The position numbers and the translations under genes are program-made. DNA of 64,000 nucleotides, from positions 1,922,001 to 1,986,000 of the forward strand of contig NZ_JAUSYG010000001.1 in assembly GCF_030816725.1 (NCBI RefSeq), read 5' to 3'. Each line of letters starts with the position of its first letter. Within the stretch, counting starts at the first letter, position 1. The notes under the pieces were generated by a model. It saw only the letters and a program-made list of their open reading frames with translations. It was not told the DNA's origin and made no database searches. Shown piece after piece: positions 9,718 through 17,740 of this stretch. This DNA is from Pseudarthrobacter defluvii (GTDB taxonomy: Bacteria; Actinomycetota; Actinomycetes; Actinomycetales; Micrococcaceae).

Positions 9718-9733
9718 GGTGGTCTAGGCCGTC
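9718..9733. promoter_or_regulatory. DasR/NagR-type operator-like site
   Basis: GGTGGTCTAGGCCGTC contains the core TGGTCTAG and matches the published Streptomyces DasR responsive element (AGTGGTCTAGACCACT) at 11 of 16 positions by eye. It lies 38 bases before the GntR start and 111 bases before the HPr start, so it could control both divergent genes. Confidence 0.55.
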
Positions 9734-9771
9734 CTAAAATTGAGTGCATACCCAACGGCAGGAGACACATC

Positions 9772-10542
9772 ATGGCAGCTGGCGCCACGGCAATCCAGGG
9801 GGACATAGACCGCACCAGCGGAACCGCCATCTACGTTCAACTTCGGGAGATCCTCCGGACCTACATCGCCCAGTCGTGCCCACCTGGTTCGGCACTCCCG
9901 TCTGAACGCGACCTCGCCGAGCGCTTTGGGCTGGCGCGGATGACCGTGCGGCAGGCCATCGATGCCCTGGTGGGGGAGGAGGTCATTGAGCGCGTGGTCG
10001 GCCTGGGGACGTTCGTCCGGCGGCCGAAACTGGACCTGCAGGTGAAGCTCACGTCCTACAGTGAGGAGATGCAGCGGCGCGGCATGGTGCCCGCAGCCAA
10101 GGTGCTCAGTTTTGAGCAGATCGGCGCCAGTGCCTTCCTGGCCCGCGAGCTCCAGTTGGACGAGGGCACCCCGCTTGTCCGGTTCCGGCGCCTGCTCCTG
10201 GCGGACGGCGAACCAATGAGCGTGGACGAAAACTTCATTCCGGCCCATCGAGTCCCGGGCCTTCTCGACGGCGAGCCTCCCACCTCGCTGTACAACGTCC
10301 TCAGCGAGCAATTCGGTCTGGTCATGGAGTGGGGAGAGGACATGATCGAGGCGACGGCCGCATCGCCTTCAACCGCCAGGCTGCTCAATGTGGAAGTGGG
10401 GGCGCCGTTGTTGAAGATCCAGCGCCATGCCTTCGTGGCACGGGCCATGGTGGACTACTCGGTCTCCTACTACCGGGCCGACCGGTACAAGCTCTGGGTA
10501 CCGCTGCAGCGGCCGGGAGCACGGAGGGCACGCAACCATTAG
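9772..10542 (+). CDS. GntR family regulator, HutC/DasR-like
   Basis: A 256-residue regulator. The N-terminal winged helix (YVQLREILRTYI, PSERDLAERFGLARMTVRQA, GLGTFV) is followed by a UTRA effector domain (LTSYSEEMQRRG through SYYRADRYKLWVPLQRP). This layout and the YRADRYK ending resemble DasR/NagR regulators of N-acetylglucosamine uptake that sense amino-sugar phosphates. ATG 9772 has AGGAG 7 bases upstream. The open frame extends upstream without support. A DasR-like operator precedes it, so autoregulation and control of the divergent HPr gene are likely. The effector is inferred. Confidence 0.85.
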   Translation: MAAGATAIQGDIDRTSGTAIYVQLREILRTYIAQSCPPGSALPSERDLAERFGLARMTVRQAIDALVGEEVIERVVGLGTFVRRPKLDLQVKLTSYSEEMQRRGMVPAAKVLSFEQIGASAFLARELQLDEGTPLVRFRRLLLADGEPMSVDENFIPAHRVPGLLDGEPPTSLYNVLSEQFGLVMEWGEDMIEATAASPSTARLLNVEVGAPLLKIQRHAFVARAMVDYSVSYYRADRYKLWVPLQRPGARRARNH

Positions 10543-10614
10543 GACTGTACGTGACCCAGGGATACACCGAGAAGCCGCCGGCCATGCCCTGCTAAACACC
10601 CCCGATAGACAGGA

Positions 10615-10643
10615 AAGGCCCGATCCGTGATGGATCGGGCCTT
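10615..10643. terminator. Bidirectional terminator between gntR and qcrB
   Basis: Perfect 12-bp stem AAGGCCCGATCC / GGATCGGGCCTT with a 5-base loop between convergent genes. Confidence 0.75.
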
Positions 10644-10662
10644 CCCTGTGAGGAGCCAAAGC

Positions 10663-12333
10663 CTAGTGCGTCAGGCTCTTGCTTCCCTCTGCCGCTTCAA
10701 CGGCCTCGTGGCCATGGCCGTGGGCTGCCTCCAGCTCAGCAGGGGTTGCCGGTGCGACGCGGTCCTCGAAGAACCAGCGCGAGAGGAACGCGCGGCGCTT
10801 TTCCTTGCCGGTGACGACGCCGTGCTCGTTGGGAATGGCCGGAATGACCTGGGGTGATTCGAAACCAACCAGCTTGTAGCGCTTGTACTCATCCAGCGGG
10901 GCGTGAACCTCGATGAACTCACCGTGCGGGAGACGGACGATGCGGCCGGTTTCGCGGCCGTGCAGGGCGATCTCCCGGTCCTTGCGCTGAAGCGCAAGGG
11001 CAACACGCTTCGTCACGATGAACGCGATCACCGGTCCGATGAAGAATAGTGCGCGCAGCCAGTAGGTGACGTCGTTGAGGGACACTCCGAAGTGGGTGGC
11101 GATGAGGTCGGAACCTGCAGCGGCCCACATGACGCAGTACCAAACGAACCCTGCCATACCGATGGCGGTACGGGTGGGGGCGTTCCTGGGACGGTCCAGC
11201 ACGTGGTGCTCGCGGTCGTCCTTGGTCACCCAGCGTTCGATCCACGGGTACGTGAACATCACGGTGAACAGGATGCCTGCAGGCACCAGGGCCGGCAGAA
11301 GCACGTTGAACGTGAAGACGTGGCCGAAGAAAACCTGCTCCACGTGCCAGTTGCCAAACGTGCCGGGCATGAGGCGCAGCGCGCCGTCAACGAAACCGAT
11401 GTACCAGTCAGGCTGGGTGCCGGCCGAAACGGGGGAGGGGTCGTAGGGACCGTAGTTCCAGATCGGGTTGATGGTGAAGAACGCAGCCATCAGTGCCAGA
11501 ACACCGAACACGATGAAGAAGAATCCGCCGGCTTTTGCAGCGTATACGGGACCCAGCGGGTAACCGACAACGTTGTTGTCGTTACGGCCGGGGCCGGGGT
11601 ACTGCGTGTGCTTGTGGACCACGACCATGAACAGGTGCAGGACGATCATCAGCAGGATCAGCGCCGGTACCAGCAGGATGTGCAGCATGTACAGGCGGCT
11701 GATGATGGCCGTGCCGGGGAATTCGCCGCCGAACAGGAAGAACGAGATGTACGTTCCGATGACCGGGATCGACTTGATGACGCCGTCGATGATGCGCAGG
11801 CCGTTGCCGGACAGCAGGTCATCGGGGAGTGAGTAGCCGGTGAAGCCGGCAGCCATCGCCAGGATGAGCAGGACGCCGCCCACAACCCAGTTCATTTCAC
11901 GAGGCCGGCGGAACGCACCGGTGAAGAACACCCTCAGCATGTGCACAGCGATCGATGCCACGAACAGCAGGGCCGCCCAGTGGTGCACCTGGCGCATGAA
12001 GAGCCCGCCGCGGATGTCGAACGAGATGTTCAGCGACGAGCTGTACGCCACCGACATCTCCACGCCCTTGAGGGGAACGTAGCCGCCGTCATAGTGCGTC
12101 TCAGCCATGGACGGATCGAAGAAGAATGTCAGGAAGGTACCCGACAGCAGCAGAATAACGAACGAGTAGAGCGCAACTTCACCGAACATGAATGACCAGT
12201 GGTCGGGGAAGACTTTGCGGCCGAACTCGCGGAGGATCCCGGAGCCGCCAACACGTGCATCGACAAAGTCGGTGATCCGGCCTGTCTTGGTTTTGGCGAC
12301 GAAAGCCGGCTCAGCTGTTGATGTTGCGCTCAT
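10663..12333 (-). CDS. qcrB: Cytochrome bc1 complex cytochrome b subunit
   Basis: A 556-residue quinol-oxidising cytochrome b of the bc1-aa3 supercomplex. The N-terminal four-helix part carries the heme b histidines (VHHWAALLFVASIAVHMLRV and LHILLVPALILLMIVLHLFMV). The C-terminal extension of about 120 residues after the last helix is typical of actinobacteria. ATG 12333 lies inside the end of qcrA (23-base overlap) and begins MSATSTAEP. The frame is open further upstream, but that would deepen the overlap. Last gene of the ctaE-qcrC-qcrA-qcrB row. Confidence 0.97.
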   Translation of the reverse strand: MSATSTAEPAFVAKTKTGRITDFVDARVGGSGILREFGRKVFPDHWSFMFGEVALYSFVILLLSGTFLTFFFDPSMAETHYDGGYVPLKGVEMSVAYSSSLNISFDIRGGLFMRQVHHWAALLFVASIAVHMLRVFFTGAFRRPREMNWVVGGVLLILAMAAGFTGYSLPDDLLSGNGLRIIDGVIKSIPVIGTYISFFLFGGEFPGTAIISRLYMLHILLVPALILLMIVLHLFMVVVHKHTQYPGPGRNDNNVVGYPLGPVYAAKAGGFFFIVFGVLALMAAFFTINPIWNYGPYDPSPVSAGTQPDWYIGFVDGALRLMPGTFGNWHVEQVFFGHVFTFNVLLPALVPAGILFTVMFTYPWIERWVTKDDREHHVLDRPRNAPTRTAIGMAGFVWYCVMWAAAGSDLIATHFGVSLNDVTYWLRALFFIGPVIAFIVTKRVALALQRKDREIALHGRETGRIVRLPHGEFIEVHAPLDEYKRYKLVGFESPQVIPAIPNEHGVVTGKEKRRAFLSRWFFEDRVAPATPAELEAAHGHGHEAVEAAEGSKSLTH

Positions 12334-13381
12334 GCTCAGCACGCTCCCAGTAGCTAGGTCCAACGGGTTCATGGAAGTCGCTTGTAGCGACGAGGTAGCC
12401 CTCGTCATCAACTGCGATGGGCAGCTGGGGGAGAGGACGGCTGGCGGGGCCGAAAATCACCTTGCACTCTTGTGTGAGGTCGAAGGTGGACTGGTGGCAC
12501 GGGCACAGCAGGTGGTGCGTCTGCTGCTCATACAGAGCAACAGGGCAGCCGACGTGGGTGCAGATCTTCGAGTAGGCAACGATGCCGTTGTAGCCCCACT
12601 CTTCGCGGCCCTTGGACGGGTTCAGCGATGCAGGGTCGAGGCGCATAAGCAGCACGACGGCCTTGGCCTTCTCGTTGAGCTTGCCCTCCTCGAGTTCGTT
12701 CAGGCCTTCCGGGATGACGTGGAAAGCCGAACCGATGGTGACGTCCGAGGCCTTGATGGGAGTGCCATCGGGGTCGCGGGTGAGGCGCTTGAGCTTTCCG
12801 TCCTGAGGGGCCCACATGGTGTGTGCAAGCTTGTCGTCGGGGCGGGGGCCGAGGTCACCGAAAATGGCGACGGCGGGAAGCGGGGCCAGCGCAACGGCAC
12901 CCAGGAGGGTGTTGCGGATCAGCGGGCGGCGCTTGATGCCGGTCTCTTCCACGATGTCGTCAACGATGCGGACAGCAGCCTGGCGGTCCTCTTCGTACCT
13001 GATTGCGTGGCGCTCTTCGGAAACTTCATGGTCGGGCATCAGGGCCTTGGCCCAGTGCACGATGCCGGTACCGATGCCCAGCATGGCGAAGGCAGTGCCC
13101 ACACCGAGCAGGGCGTTCTGAAGCCGGATGGTGGCAATGCTGGAATCGTGCCCCAGATCGATGGCGAAGTACGCCACCAGGAAGATCAGGGTGCCAACAA
13201 CAGAAATGCCAAATAGTAAGGCGACCTGCCGTTCTGCCCGCTTTGCGGCCTTCGGGTCCGTGTCAGCCAGGCGCAAACGATGCGGGGGAATTCCAGGATC
13301 CTGGAACTTCTCCACCTCATTCTGACCAGCCGTAGCTACGGTGCCCGAGTGGTTCGGACTGCCGTCACTATGGTTGCCCAT
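12311..13381 (-). CDS. qcrA: Cytochrome bc1 complex Rieske iron-sulfur subunit
   Basis: A 356-residue Rieske protein that moves electrons from quinol to QcrC. Cluster-binding motifs CTHVGC and CPCHQS are intact. Three hydrophobic helices precede the Rieske domain (VALLFGISVVGTLIFLVAYF, LLGVGTAFAMLGIGTGIV and a third near LLGAVALAPLPAVAIF), the actinobacterial architecture. ATG 13381 has GAGG about 6 bases upstream. An alternative ATG four codons earlier (13393) has its purine tract too close. Overlaps qcrB. Confidence 0.96.
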   Translation of the reverse strand: MGNHSDGSPNHSGTVATAGQNEVEKFQDPGIPPHRLRLADTDPKAAKRAERQVALLFGISVVGTLIFLVAYFAIDLGHDSSIATIRLQNALLGVGTAFAMLGIGTGIVHWAKALMPDHEVSEERHAIRYEEDRQAAVRIVDDIVEETGIKRRPLIRNTLLGAVALAPLPAVAIFGDLGPRPDDKLAHTMWAPQDGKLKRLTRDPDGTPIKASDVTIGSAFHVIPEGLNELEEGKLNEKAKAVVLLMRLDPASLNPSKGREEWGYNGIVAYSKICTHVGCPVALYEQQTHHLLCPCHQSTFDLTQECKVIFGPASRPLPQLPIAVDDEGYLVATSDFHEPVGPSYWERAEHERNINS

Positions 13382-13480
13382 AATTCGCCTCATCCTTCTC
13401 TCGTCCCGGCAGTCGCCGGGTTAGTTTCTAATATCAAGCTGCTGACTGGGCAGCAGAAGTTGTGTGCTTCCCGCGGAATG

Positions 13481-14269
13481 TCAGGACGTCCTGGAAGTGA
13501 GCCAGATGGTGAAGGCGATGATGACGCCGAGGCCGGCGACCCAGACAAACAGGCCTTCAGCGACCGGACCAAGCGAGCCCAGGTTGGCGCCGCCCGGAGA
13601 ACCCGTGCTCTCGATCTGCTTCAGGAAGGTGATGACGTCCTTCTTGCCCTCGGGGGTGATGTTGGCGTCGTTGAACACCGGCATGTTCTGCGGGCCCGTG
13701 GCCATGGCCTCGTAGATGTGCTTGCCGGTGACATCGGCAAGGGCGGGAGCGAACTTGCCCCGGGTCAGTGCGCCACCAGCAGCTGCGGCGTTGTGGCACA
13801 TGGCGCAGTTGGTACGGAAGAGCTCGCCACCAGCTGCGGCATCGCCGCCGCCACTTGTCAGCTCTTCTGAAGGAATTGCAGGGCCGGCACCCAGGGAAGC
13901 AACGTAGGCTGCAAGCTGTGAGGTCTGCTCCTCATTGAACTGCACGGGCTTCTTCATGGCCTGCGGGCCGTTCATCTGCATCGGCATGCGGCCGGTGCCC
14001 ACCTGGAAGTCGACAGCGGCAGCGCCAACCCCAACCAGCGAAGGGCCATCCTTGGAACCACTGGCTCCCATGCCGTGGCACGTGGCGCAGTTGGCGGCAA
14101 ACAGCTTGCCGCCCTCTTCGACGTCGCTTGCGCTTGCGGTAGTGGTGCTCGCCTTGGCCTCATTCATTGAGGTTGCCACGGCGTACAGCCCACCGGTAAT
14201 GAGGAGCCCCATTAGCAGCAGCGCTATTGCTGCAAGTGGGTGACGCCGCTTTTGTGAGAGTGCCTTCAC
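13481..14269 (-). CDS. qcrC: Cytochrome bc1 complex diheme cytochrome c subunit
   Basis: A 262-residue diheme cytochrome that replaces soluble cytochrome c and hands electrons directly to CtaC. Two CXXCH sites are seen, CATCH at residues 61-65 and CAMCH at 155-159. There is an N-terminal signal/anchor helix (LAAIALLLMGLLITGGLYAV) and a C-terminal anchor helix (GLFVWVAGLGVIIAFTIWL). The start is GTG 14269 with a weak GGAACC upstream. The 99-base gap to qcrA holds no strong hairpin. Confidence 0.96.
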   Translation of the reverse strand: MKALSQKRRHPLAAIALLLMGLLITGGLYAVATSMNEAKASTTTASASDVEEGGKLFAANCATCHGMGASGSKDGPSLVGVGAAAVDFQVGTGRMPMQMNGPQAMKKPVQFNEEQTSQLAAYVASLGAGPAIPSEELTSGGGDAAAGGELFRTNCAMCHNAAAAGGALTRGKFAPALADVTGKHIYEAMATGPQNMPVFNDANITPEGKKDVITFLKQIESTGSPGGANLGSLGPVAEGLFVWVAGLGVIIAFTIWLTSRTS

Positions 14270-14355
14270 GTGGTGGTTCCTTTATTCGATCCTGCGCCGG
14301 CTCCGGGAGCCGCTACCTGAAATTCTGCCTCTTGTAGAAAAAGAATCAAAGCTGG

Positions 14356-14994
14356 CTACTTGAGTACGTAGATGACCAGGAAGAGGCCGATCCACACGAC
14401 GTCAACGAAGTGCCAGTAGTAAGAGGTGACGATCGCCGACGTCGCTTCGAAGTGTCCGAACTTCTTCGCAGCAAAGGACCGGCCCATGATGAGCAGGAAG
14501 GCGATCAGCCCGCCGATGACGTGGAGGCCGTGGAAGCCGGTGGTCATGTAGAACGCCGAGCCGTAGGCGTTGGAGGAGAGCGAGACGTGCTCGGAAACCA
14601 GCATCGCGTACTCGGTGGTCTGGCCGGCAACGAAGAATGCGCCCATGAGGAACGTCAGGGTGAACCATTCGTTCATTCCCCAGCGGGCGAACTGCAGCGC
14701 ACCTCCGGTGCGCCGGGGCTGCAGCCGCTCTGCGGCGAAGACGCCCATCTGGCAAGTAAAGGAACTGGCCACGAGGACGATCGTGTTAACGAGCGCAAAG
14801 GGGAAGTTGAGCTTGGCTGTCTCTTCCGCCCACATCTGCCCGCTCGTGGAGCGCAGCGTGAAGTACATGGCGAAGAGACCGGCGAAGAACATCAACTCGC
14901 TGGACAGCCACACAACGGTTCCGACAGAAACCATATTGGGGCGGTTCAGCGTGGGGTGCGCCGGGGTACTGGGGGCATGGGTCGCAGATGTCAC
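14356..14994 (-). CDS. ctaE: Cytochrome c oxidase subunit III
   Basis: A 212-residue, five-helix oxidase subunit that stabilises the core. Typical sequence includes [21 protein letters not shown] and [24 protein letters not shown] 14994 gives the usual actinobacterial N terminus MTSATHAP and lies exactly 6 bases after a near-consensus -10 (CATAAT) with a matching -35, so a leaderless transcript is likely. A TTG 12 codons upstream (15030) has a purine-rich AAGGCGG before it and is the alternative. Heads the ctaE-qcrCAB row and diverges from trpD. Confidence 0.95.
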   Translation of the reverse strand: MTSATHAPSTPAHPTLNRPNMVSVGTVVWLSSELMFFAGLFAMYFTLRSTSGQMWAEETAKLNFPFALVNTIVLVASSFTCQMGVFAAERLQPRRTGGALQFARWGMNEWFTLTFLMGAFFVAGQTTEYAMLVSEHVSLSSNAYGSAFYMTTGFHGLHVIGGLIAFLLIMGRSFAAKKFGHFEATSAIVTSYYWHFVDVVWIGLFLVIYVLK

Positions 14995-15030
14995 ATAGAC
15001 ATTATGTCTGTAAAAGTCCGCGCTGCCCAA
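14995..15030 (-). promoter_or_regulatory. Promoter of ctaE-qcrCAB, probably leaderless
   Basis: On the - strand: TTGGGC (15025-15030), an 18-base spacer, CATAAT (15001-15006), 6 bases, then GTG 14994. Both hexamers and the spacing fit a housekeeping sigma-factor promoter starting transcription at the GTG. Confidence 0.6.
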
Positions 15031-15130
15031 CGCAAACCGCCTTTTGAGGGGACTTTTTCTACAAAGACGCGAAATTGCCCGGAAAACTTCCCACGACCGT
15101 TCACATTGGTCAGTCCCCGCCCTCGCTCGA

Positions 15131-15142
15131 TAGCATCAACAG
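15131..15142 (+). promoter_or_regulatory. Leaderless -10 element for trpD
   Basis: TAGCAT at 15131-15136, 6 bases, then GTG 15143. A possible -35 TTGGTC lies 19 bases upstream of the -10. Confidence 0.5.
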
Positions 15143-16198
15143 GTGACTTCACTGGCATCCACAGCGTCCGGCAACACCTGGCCCCGCCTGATCTCCGCAC
15201 TGATCAAGGGGACCGATCTCACCTCGGAGAACACCTCCTGGGCCATGGACACCATCATGTCCGGCGAAGCCACGCCCGCACAGATCGCCGGATTCCTGGT
15301 GGCCCTGAGCGCCAAGGGCGAGACGGTGGACGAGCTTTCCGGCCTGGTCGAGGCGATGCTTTCGCACGCCAATCCGGTGGCAATATCAGGTGAAAAGCTG
15401 GACATCGTCGGGACCGGTGGTGACCAACTTAACACCGTAAACATCTCCACCATGGCTGCCCTCGTCGCTGCCGGCGCCGGGGCGAAGGTGGTGAAGCATG
15501 GCAACCGGGCCGCTTCGTCGTCGTCGGGGTCCGCTGACGTGCTTGAAGCGCTGGGTGTCCGTCTTGACCTGTCGATTGCGCAGGTTGCGCGGAACGCGGA
15601 AGAGGCAGGCATCACGTTTTGCTTCGCGCAGGTGTTCCACCCGTCCTTCCGGCATACAGCCGTGCCCCGCCGGGAACTGGCGATACCCACGGCCTTCAAC
15701 TTCCTGGGACCGCTGACCAACCCTGCAAATGTGCAGGCCTCGGCGGTGGGCGTGGCCAACCAGCGAATGGCGCCGCTCGTGGCCGGCGTCCTGGCCCGGC
15801 GGGGGAGCAGGGGCCTGGTCTTCCGCGGCAACGACGGGCTGGATGAGCTCACCACCACGGGCCCTTCCACTGTCTGGGAGATCCGGAACGGGGCCGTCAA
15901 TGAATTGCATTTCTCGCCGCAGGACCTCGGCATCAGCCTGGCCACCGTTGAACAGCTTCGCGGCGGTGACGCGGCGGCCAATGCCGGAGTTGTCCGCGAC
16001 GTACTTGCCGGCAAGGAAGGCCCTGCCAGGGATGCAGTGCTGGTGAATGCCGCGGCCGGCCTGGTTTCCTTTGACCTGGAAGCGGAGGGCCCATTCCTGG
16101 ACCGGATGCAGAAGGCTTTCGCCCGTGCGGAACACTCAATTGATTCCGGTGCCGCCGCCGCCGTTCTGGACCGCTGGGTGTCCCTGTCCCGAGCTTAG
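15143..16198 (+). CDS. trpD: Anthranilate phosphoribosyltransferase
   Basis: A 351-residue enzyme that transfers phosphoribose from PRPP to anthranilate, the second step of tryptophan synthesis. The PRPP-binding DIVGTGGD and the Mg/anthranilate regions [39 protein letters not shown] and LGPLTNPA are intact. GTG 15143 fits the leaderless promoter pattern, and no ribosome site is seen. No other trp gene is nearby; such an orphan position beside ctaE is common in actinobacteria. It ends 13 bases from the convergent Lrp-like gene. Confidence 0.95.
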   Translation: MTSLASTASGNTWPRLISALIKGTDLTSENTSWAMDTIMSGEATPAQIAGFLVALSAKGETVDELSGLVEAMLSHANPVAISGEKLDIVGTGGDQLNTVNISTMAALVAAGAGAKVVKHGNRAASSSSGSADVLEALGVRLDLSIAQVARNAEEAGITFCFAQVFHPSFRHTAVPRRELAIPTAFNFLGPLTNPANVQASAVGVANQRMAPLVAGVLARRGSRGLVFRGNDGLDELTTTGPSTVWEIRNGAVNELHFSPQDLGISLATVEQLRGGDAAANAGVVRDVLAGKEGPARDAVLVNAAAGLVSFDLEAEGPFLDRMQKAFARAEHSIDSGAAAAVLDRWVSLSRA

Positions 16199-16211
16199 GA
16201 CGGGGCCGGGC

Positions 16212-16493
16212 CTACTGCTCGAAGCCCAGGGAAAAGGCAGCGTCCAGGTCGTGCTGTGAGTACGCCCGGAATGCGATGTGGGTGGTCGTATGGACCACGG
16301 CGGGAACCTTGGAAAGCCTGTCGGCGATGACGTCCGCAAGGTCCTCGTGCCGGTGTACGCGTGCAACCGCAATCAGGTCCCATTCCCCGGTGACCGAGTA
16401 GACCTCGCTGATGCCTTCGATGGCCGAAATTTCCTCGGCCGTCTCAGGAATGCGGGCGGCGTCAGTCTTGATCAGAACAAATGCGGTAACCAC
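16212..16493 (-). CDS. Stand-alone Lrp/AsnC ligand-binding (RAM) domain protein
   Basis: A 93-residue protein made only of the alpha-beta RAM sensing domain of Lrp/AsnC regulators (AFVLIKTDAARIPETAEEI, YSVTGEWDLIAVARV), with no DNA-binding helix-turn-helix. Stand-alone RAM proteins usually form dimers or larger rings and bind amino acids. GTG 16493 has AAGGGG about 7 bases upstream. The tail-to-tail position with trpD recurs in related genomes, which hints at, but does not show, an amino-acid link. Confidence 0.85.
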   Translation of the reverse strand: MVTAFVLIKTDAARIPETAEEISAIEGISEVYSVTGEWDLIAVARVHRHEDLADVIADRLSKVPAVVHTTTHIAFRAYSQHDLDAAFSLGFEQ

Positions 16494-16610
16494 GTTTGTA
16501 CCCCTTCAATCAGTTCCGCCGCAGCGGGTCCGGGCAGGATTTTCCTGCTTCCAGCCTATTGCATGGCGGGCGTTTCCCCGGCTGGCACATTCCTGCGCGG
16601 CCACATGCGC

Positions 16611-17012
16611 TCATTTGTTGCGGAGCTTTGCCCCGCCGGCAATCAGGAGCCGGTAACCCACCAGGAAGGCGGCGAGTGCCAGGGTGGCCACAATGACGAA
16701 AGGCAGCACCACCGTCTGGGCGGTCAGGGCCCTCAGGAGCATGCCCCCGACCAGGCTGCCCAGCCAGACTGGAACACCGGCGCGGAGGACGGATAAGGGA
16801 CGCCGCCAGGCCCTGGCGGCGATCCAGCCCGCGGCTGCGCCGGCGAGGAAGGGCCACGCGGTCAGGAGCACGCCCAGGACGGGTTCCTCGCGGTGGTGCG
16901 CATCCCGGCCTATTGCAGCGAAAGCCAGAATCAGCACGATGTCCGCTGCTGCCGCCAGCAGGACCACTTTTGGGGAAGCTGTCTTTGCCGGCTTCGTTTT
17001 CAACGAATTCAT
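16611..17012 (-). CDS. DUF3054 family membrane protein
   Basis: A 133-residue integral membrane protein with about four helices (VVLLAAAADIVLILAFAAIG, VLLTAWPFLAGAAAGWIAA, GVPVWLGSLVGGMLLRAL, VLPFVIVATLALAAFLVGY). The AAIGRDAHHRE and AWPFLAGAAAGW blocks fit DUF3054. Function unknown. ATG 17012 is chosen because TAAGCT ends 7 bases upstream. The frame is open for 17 more codons. Confidence 0.75.
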   Translation of the reverse strand: MNSLKTKPAKTASPKVVLLAAAADIVLILAFAAIGRDAHHREEPVLGVLLTAWPFLAGAAAGWIAARAWRRPLSVLRAGVPVWLGSLVGGMLLRALTAQTVVLPFVIVATLALAAFLVGYRLLIAGGAKLRNK

Positions 17013-17025
17013 GGCTTCGAGCTTA
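17013..17025 (-). promoter_or_regulatory. Leaderless -10 element for DUF3054
   Basis: TAAGCT on the - strand (17020-17025), 7 bases, then ATG 17012. Confidence 0.5.
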
Positions 17026-17081
17026 GCCGCCTGTCCGGGGCGCGTACTGTCGCGGAGCTTCATCCCCAGCCCCAGCCCCGC

Positions 17082-17723
17082 TCACTTGGCGGCGGCTTTC
17101 TTTCCATAGCCGGTATCGCAGGTGCCGTCATGGATGACGCCGTGGCCGGAAGCCACCTTGTAGTGGTCCTTCGGGTTGAAGATGGCCGTGGTAACTCCAG
17201 TCGCCTTGCGCGCACAGTTGCGGACAAAGGACTGGGACTCACCTTTGCCGCCAATCCACATGTCGATCCAAAGCGTCGCATCTCCGTATTTTTCCGCCCC
17301 TGTGTGACACGGCCCGTCCTCCGGCTTTGGTCCGTCGCCGCACGTATCCTCCACGATGAAGTAGCGGCGGACGTCCGGCAGGTAGATCCGGGTGCCGGCA
17401 GGAATATCAAGAACGTCCTGGCCGGTTTTGCGTGAATGGCCGACGGCGATGGTCACCGGATCAGCGTATGTCCCCGTTCCCCCGGCTGACTTGTGCACAA
17501 CGGGATGGCTGATGACCGCCGAGCCGGGAGGGGTGTTGTCGAACCAGGTATAGGCCGTAACGAAGACATCCGTCCTGGTGGACTCACCATCGTCATGGGA
17601 CGGGGTGCCGGTGCACGCGTTGGCGGCCAGCGCAACGCAGCAGGAAATCGCTGCCGCCAGGGCATGCCTGCCCGGCCGTCGCTTCCCGTTCGCTCCGGAG
17701 ACCGTAGCAGCAGAGTTGTTCAT
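17082..17723 (-). CDS. Secreted protein, possible double-psi beta-barrel fold
   Basis: A 213-residue exported protein, not assigned to a family with certainty. The basic N terminus GKRRPGRHALAAA precedes a hydrophobic signal, then a Cys-containing ANACTGTP region that may be a poor lipobox. The mature part has VFVTAYTWFDNTPPGS, a Cys-rich segment (VEDTCGDGPKPEDGPCH) and LWIDMWIGG. Aromatic start, Asp-rich turn and WIDMWIGG together resemble 3D/double-psi barrel domains of wall-active proteins; this is an inference. ATG 17723 is listed. TTG 17744 would overlap the GH18 stop by 4 bases (TTGA) and may be the true coupled start. Last gene of the polysaccharide operon. Confidence 0.65.
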   Translation of the reverse strand: MNNSAATVSGANGKRRPGRHALAAAISCCVALAANACTGTPSHDDGESTRTDVFVTAYTWFDNTPPGSAVISHPVVHKSAGGTGTYADPVTIAVGHSRKTGQDVLDIPAGTRIYLPDVRRYFIVEDTCGDGPKPEDGPCHTGAEKYGDATLWIDMWIGGKGESQSFVRNCARKATGVTTAIFNPKDHYKVASGHGVIHDGTCDTGYGKKAAAK

Positions 17724-17740
17724 CGTTTGAGGTACCGAAA

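Noticed and set aside
9562..9771. Longer N terminus for the GntR regulator
   Set aside because: It would cross the HPr start and the operator-like site. ATG 9772 has a well-spaced AGGAG and starts just before the winged helix.
12188..13216. 342-codon + strand frame opposite qcrA/qcrB
   Set aside because: Shadow frame over two certain respiratory genes that overlap each other.
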